From NCBI GenBank assembly GCA_025352225.1, contig JANXTT010000036.1:1-45180 (forward strand): DNA of 45,180 nucleotides, written 5' to 3'. This document shows positions 43,219 through 45,180 of this stretch, piece after piece (within the stretch, counting starts at the first letter, position 1; each line of letters starts with the position of its first letter). The position numbers were made by a program, and so were the translations under genes. Source of the DNA: Mucilaginibacter sp. Lineage in GTDB: Bacteria > Bacteroidota > Bacteroidia > Sphingobacteriales > Sphingobacteriaceae. A model generated the notes under the pieces. It was not told where the DNA came from and did no database searches. It was given only the letters and a program-made list of their open reading frames with translations.

Positions 43219-44898
43219 ATGGCTGATAATAACTACGATGCAATTGTTATAGGCTCGGGCATCTCAGGCGGTTGGGCCGCTAAAGAACTGACAGAGAAAG
43301 GTTTAAAAACCATTATGTTAGAACGTGGGAGAAACATTGAGCATGTTAAAGATTATGTTAATGCCAATAAAGCCCCATGGGAATTTCCGCATAGGGGCGG
43401 GCGCACACAACAAATGATCCATGATTATCCCGTTCTTAAACGCGATTATCCTTTAAATGAAACTAACCTGGATTATTGGGCAAGTGATAAAGACAGCCCA
43501 TATACAGAGGTTAAACGGTTTGATTGGTTCAGGGGCTATCATGTTGGGGGCCGTTCATTAATGTGGGGGCGACAAAGTTATCGCATGAGCGAAATTGACC
43601 TTACTGCCAATGCCAGGGATGGTATAGCGGTTGATTGGCCGTTGAGATATGCCGAACTTGACCCCTGGTATACTTATGTAGAAAAATTTATAGGTGTAAA
43701 TGGCTCCAGAGATGGTATAGAGGTATTACCCGACGGCCATTACATGCCCGCCATGGAAATGAATGTGGTGGAAAAAGATGTAGCCAAGCGGTTAAAAGAG
43801 CATTACAAAGGGGCCCGCCAAATGATAATGGGCAGAAGCGCAAATATAACCGAGCCTTTAAAAAGCCGTACCAATTGCCAGTATCGCAATAAATGCTGGT
43901 TAGGATGCCCATTTGGTGCTTACTTTAGCACGCAAAGCTCAACTTTACCTGCCGCTGTAGCTACCGGTAACCTTACTGTTAGGCCATGGTCAATAGTTAC
44001 CAAGATCTTATACGATAAGGACACTAAAAAAGCTAAGGGGGTTGAGGTTTTAGATGCCGAGACTAATCAAACCTATCAATTTTATGCTAAAGTGGTTTTT
44101 GTATGCGCCTCGACCTTAAATTCGGCATGGTTGCTGATGAATTCAGCAACCGATATATGGCCGGATGGATTAGGAAGCAGCAGTGGCGAACTTGGCCATA
44201 ATCTGATGGATCATCATTTGGGTGTGGGTGCGTCGGGACATGTAGAAGGCTATGATGATAAATATTATTACGGCCGCAGGCCAAATGGTATCTATGTACC
44301 CCGGTTCAGGAATCTGAATGGCGAAAAACGAGATTATATTCGTGGTTTTGGTTATCAGGGGAGTGCAGGCAGGCATGGATGGTCTCGCGATATTGCGGAG
44401 ATGAACATTGGTGCCGATTTTAAAGACGCGTTAACTGAACCCGGGCCCTGGACTATGGGAATTGGGGGGTTTGGAGAAATGCTGCCGTATCATGACAATA
44501 AAGTTACGCTTGATAAAACAAAAAAAGACAAGTGGGGACTTAACATTCTGGCAATTGATTGTGAGCTTAAAGACAATGAAAAGAAAATGCGTAAGGATAT
44601 GCTGAACGATGCCATTGAAATGCTTGAGGCCGCAGGGGTAAAAAATGTAAAAGGGCTTGAAGGTGATGGCAGCCCGGGCCGTGGCATCCACGAGATGGGT
44701 ACTGCACGGATGGGTAACGATCCTAAAACCTCCGTACTAAATAAATGGAATCAGGTATGGGATGCCAAAAACGTATTTGTTACCGATGGGGCAGCCATGG
44801 TTTCCGCAAGCTGTCAAAATCCGTCTTTAACGTATATGGCTTTAACGGCACGCGCTGTTGACTATGCAGTAAGTGAGTTGAAAAAACAAAATATTTAG
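43219..44898 (+). CDS. GMC-family FAD sugar dehydrogenase, catalytic subunit 2
   Basis: Second GMC flavoprotein, 559 residues, clearly a paralogue of the preceding one. Both share DAIVIGSG-SGGWAAKELT, the WEFPH segment, the LNKWNQ stretch and the NPSLTYMALTARAVDYA end. FAD motif GSGISGG is at 12-18. The active-site pair is His491 (IHEMGT) and Asn534 (CQNPSL). The iron-sulfur-type C-x5-C-x3-C motif is at C220, C226 and C230. Barrel loops differ (for example DYPVLKRDYPLN), suggesting a different substrate. It has no small subunit gene of its own, so it may share the one at 40832 or use a subunit encoded beyond the window. It lies 130 bases after paralogue 1. Confidence 0.88.
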   Translation: MADNNYDAIVIGSGISGGWAAKELTEKGLKTIMLERGRNIEHVKDYVNANKAPWEFPHRGGRTQQMIHDYPVLKRDYPLNETNLDYWASDKDSPYTEVKRFDWFRGYHVGGRSLMWGRQSYRMSEIDLTANARDGIAVDWPLRYAELDPWYTYVEKFIGVNGSRDGIEVLPDGHYMPAMEMNVVEKDVAKRLKEHYKGARQMIMGRSANITEPLKSRTNCQYRNKCWLGCPFGAYFSTQSSTLPAAVATGNLTVRPWSIVTKILYDKDTKKAKGVEVLDAETNQTYQFYAKVVFVCASTLNSAWLLMNSATDIWPDGLGSSSGELGHNLMDHHLGVGASGHVEGYDDKYYYGRRPNGIYVPRFRNLNGEKRDYIRGFGYQGSAGRHGWSRDIAEMNIGADFKDALTEPGPWTMGIGGFGEMLPYHDNKVTLDKTKKDKWGLNILAIDCELKDNEKKMRKDMLNDAIEMLEAAGVKNVKGLEGDGSPGRGIHEMGTARMGNDPKTSVLNKWNQVWDAKNVFVTDGAAMVSASCQNPSLTYMALTARAVDYAVSELKKQNI

Positions 44899-44940
44899 TA
44901 ATTTTATAAATAATCTACCAAGATAAACAAACCAATTATT

Positions 44941-45180
44941 ATGGATCAAAAGCCTGATGATCTAGCTTCAGTATCAAACGCATCCCGTCGCGATTTTATA
45001 AAAAAGAGCACAATTGCTGCCGCGGGGTTTATAATAGTACCACGCTATGTACTTGGGGGTAAGGGTTATACTGCCCCTAGTGATCAATTGGTTATTGCAG
45101 GTATTGGGGCCGGTGGTAAGGGCGAAAGTGATATAGCTAACTTTTATAAAAGCGGTAAGGCTCAAATTGGCTACTTATGT
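44941..45180 (+). CDS. Tat-exported Gfo/Idh/MocA-family oxidoreductase (5' part only)
   Basis: The first 80 codons run off the window. A twin-arginine motif (SRRDFIKK, Arg16-Arg17) and a hydrophobic stretch ending VLGG form a Tat signal. The NAD(P)-binding Rossmann motif follows at 54-61 (GIGAGGKG) after LVIAG. This pattern is typical of exported Gfo/Idh/MocA proteins, which carry a tightly bound cofactor and act on sugars or glycosides. It starts 42 bases after the second GMC gene, in the same direction. Downstream partners such as a DUF1080-type 3-keto-glycoside hydrolase cannot be seen. Confidence 0.85.
   Translation, partial: MDQKPDDLASVSNASRRDFIKKSTIAAAGFIIVPRYVLGGKGYTAPSDQLVIAGIGAGGKGESDIANFYKSGKAQIGYLC

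Noticed and set aside
40832..45180. The oxidoreductase cluster as a cytoplasmic alcohol oxidase or choline dehydrogenase locus
   Set aside because: The Tat lipoprotein subunit of the gluconate_2-dh3 family and the cysteine motif fit a periplasmic sugar dehydrogenase; choline dehydrogenases lack both.

Overview
The window looks like a chromosomal segment of a Bacteroidota bacterium, most likely family Sphingobacteriaceae (Mucilaginibacter/Pedobacter type). Four things point there: a TonB-dependent receptor paired with a DUF4249 lipoprotein, a run of exported glycoside hydrolases beside an AraC regulator, many lipoproteins with Bacteroidota-style signal peptides, and promoter-like TAnnTTTG boxes with few Shine-Dalgarno sequences. 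The genus is inference. No rRNA, tRNA, CRISPR array, insertion sequence or phage gene was seen.

Layout. (1) 33-4173: a TesA-type SGNH esterase divergent from an ABC ATPase and a 10-TM FtsX-like permease, the same arrangement as tesA/ybbA-ybbP in E. coli. (2) 4222-7400: a translationally coupled TonB receptor and DUF4249 lipoprotein (minus strand), with a perfect 13-bp inverted repeat just before the receptor start. (3) 7720-8625: a CbpA-type J-protein, divergent from (4) 8850-12873: a compact operon kaiC-kaiB-kaiB-PAS histidine kinase. Its KaiC keeps both ATPase sites, a Ser-Ser phosphorylation pair and a coiled-coil tail. (5) 12935-19693: a GH51 arabinofuranosidase, a small lipoprotein, the menaquinone enzyme MqnC and a GC-rich Tat-exported GH35 enzyme. 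(6) 19783-28004: six minus-strand secreted carbohydrate-active enzymes (two GH29, two GH43, a CE1-type esterase, a beta-propeller glycosidase-like protein), divergent from an AraC regulator (28360-29223). (7) 29576-32154: a TPR histidine kinase and its NarL-type response regulator. (8) 32284-39344: exported proteins of unknown role, including an IPT/TIG beta-propeller gene broken by a frameshift and a MORN-repeat protein ending in a DnaJ-like zinc-binding motif. (9) 39389-40474: a GH5-like secreted glycosidase. (10) 40832 to the end: a periplasmic sugar-oxidation cluster with a Tat lipoprotein subunit, two tandem GMC flavoproteins that both carry a C-x5-C-x3-C iron-sulfur motif, and the start of a Tat-exported Gfo/Idh/MocA oxidoreductase.

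How the parts work together. Regions 5, 6, 9 and 10 form an exported plant-polysaccharide programme: arabinose, fucose and galactose side chains and esters are removed, and free sugars or glycosides may then be oxidised in the periplasm. No SusC/SusD pair is present in the window, so uptake must be encoded elsewhere. The most distinctive unit is the Kai-type operon in a non-photosynthetic bacterium, which has two different KaiB proteins, its own PAS histidine kinase as probable output, and no kaiA in view.
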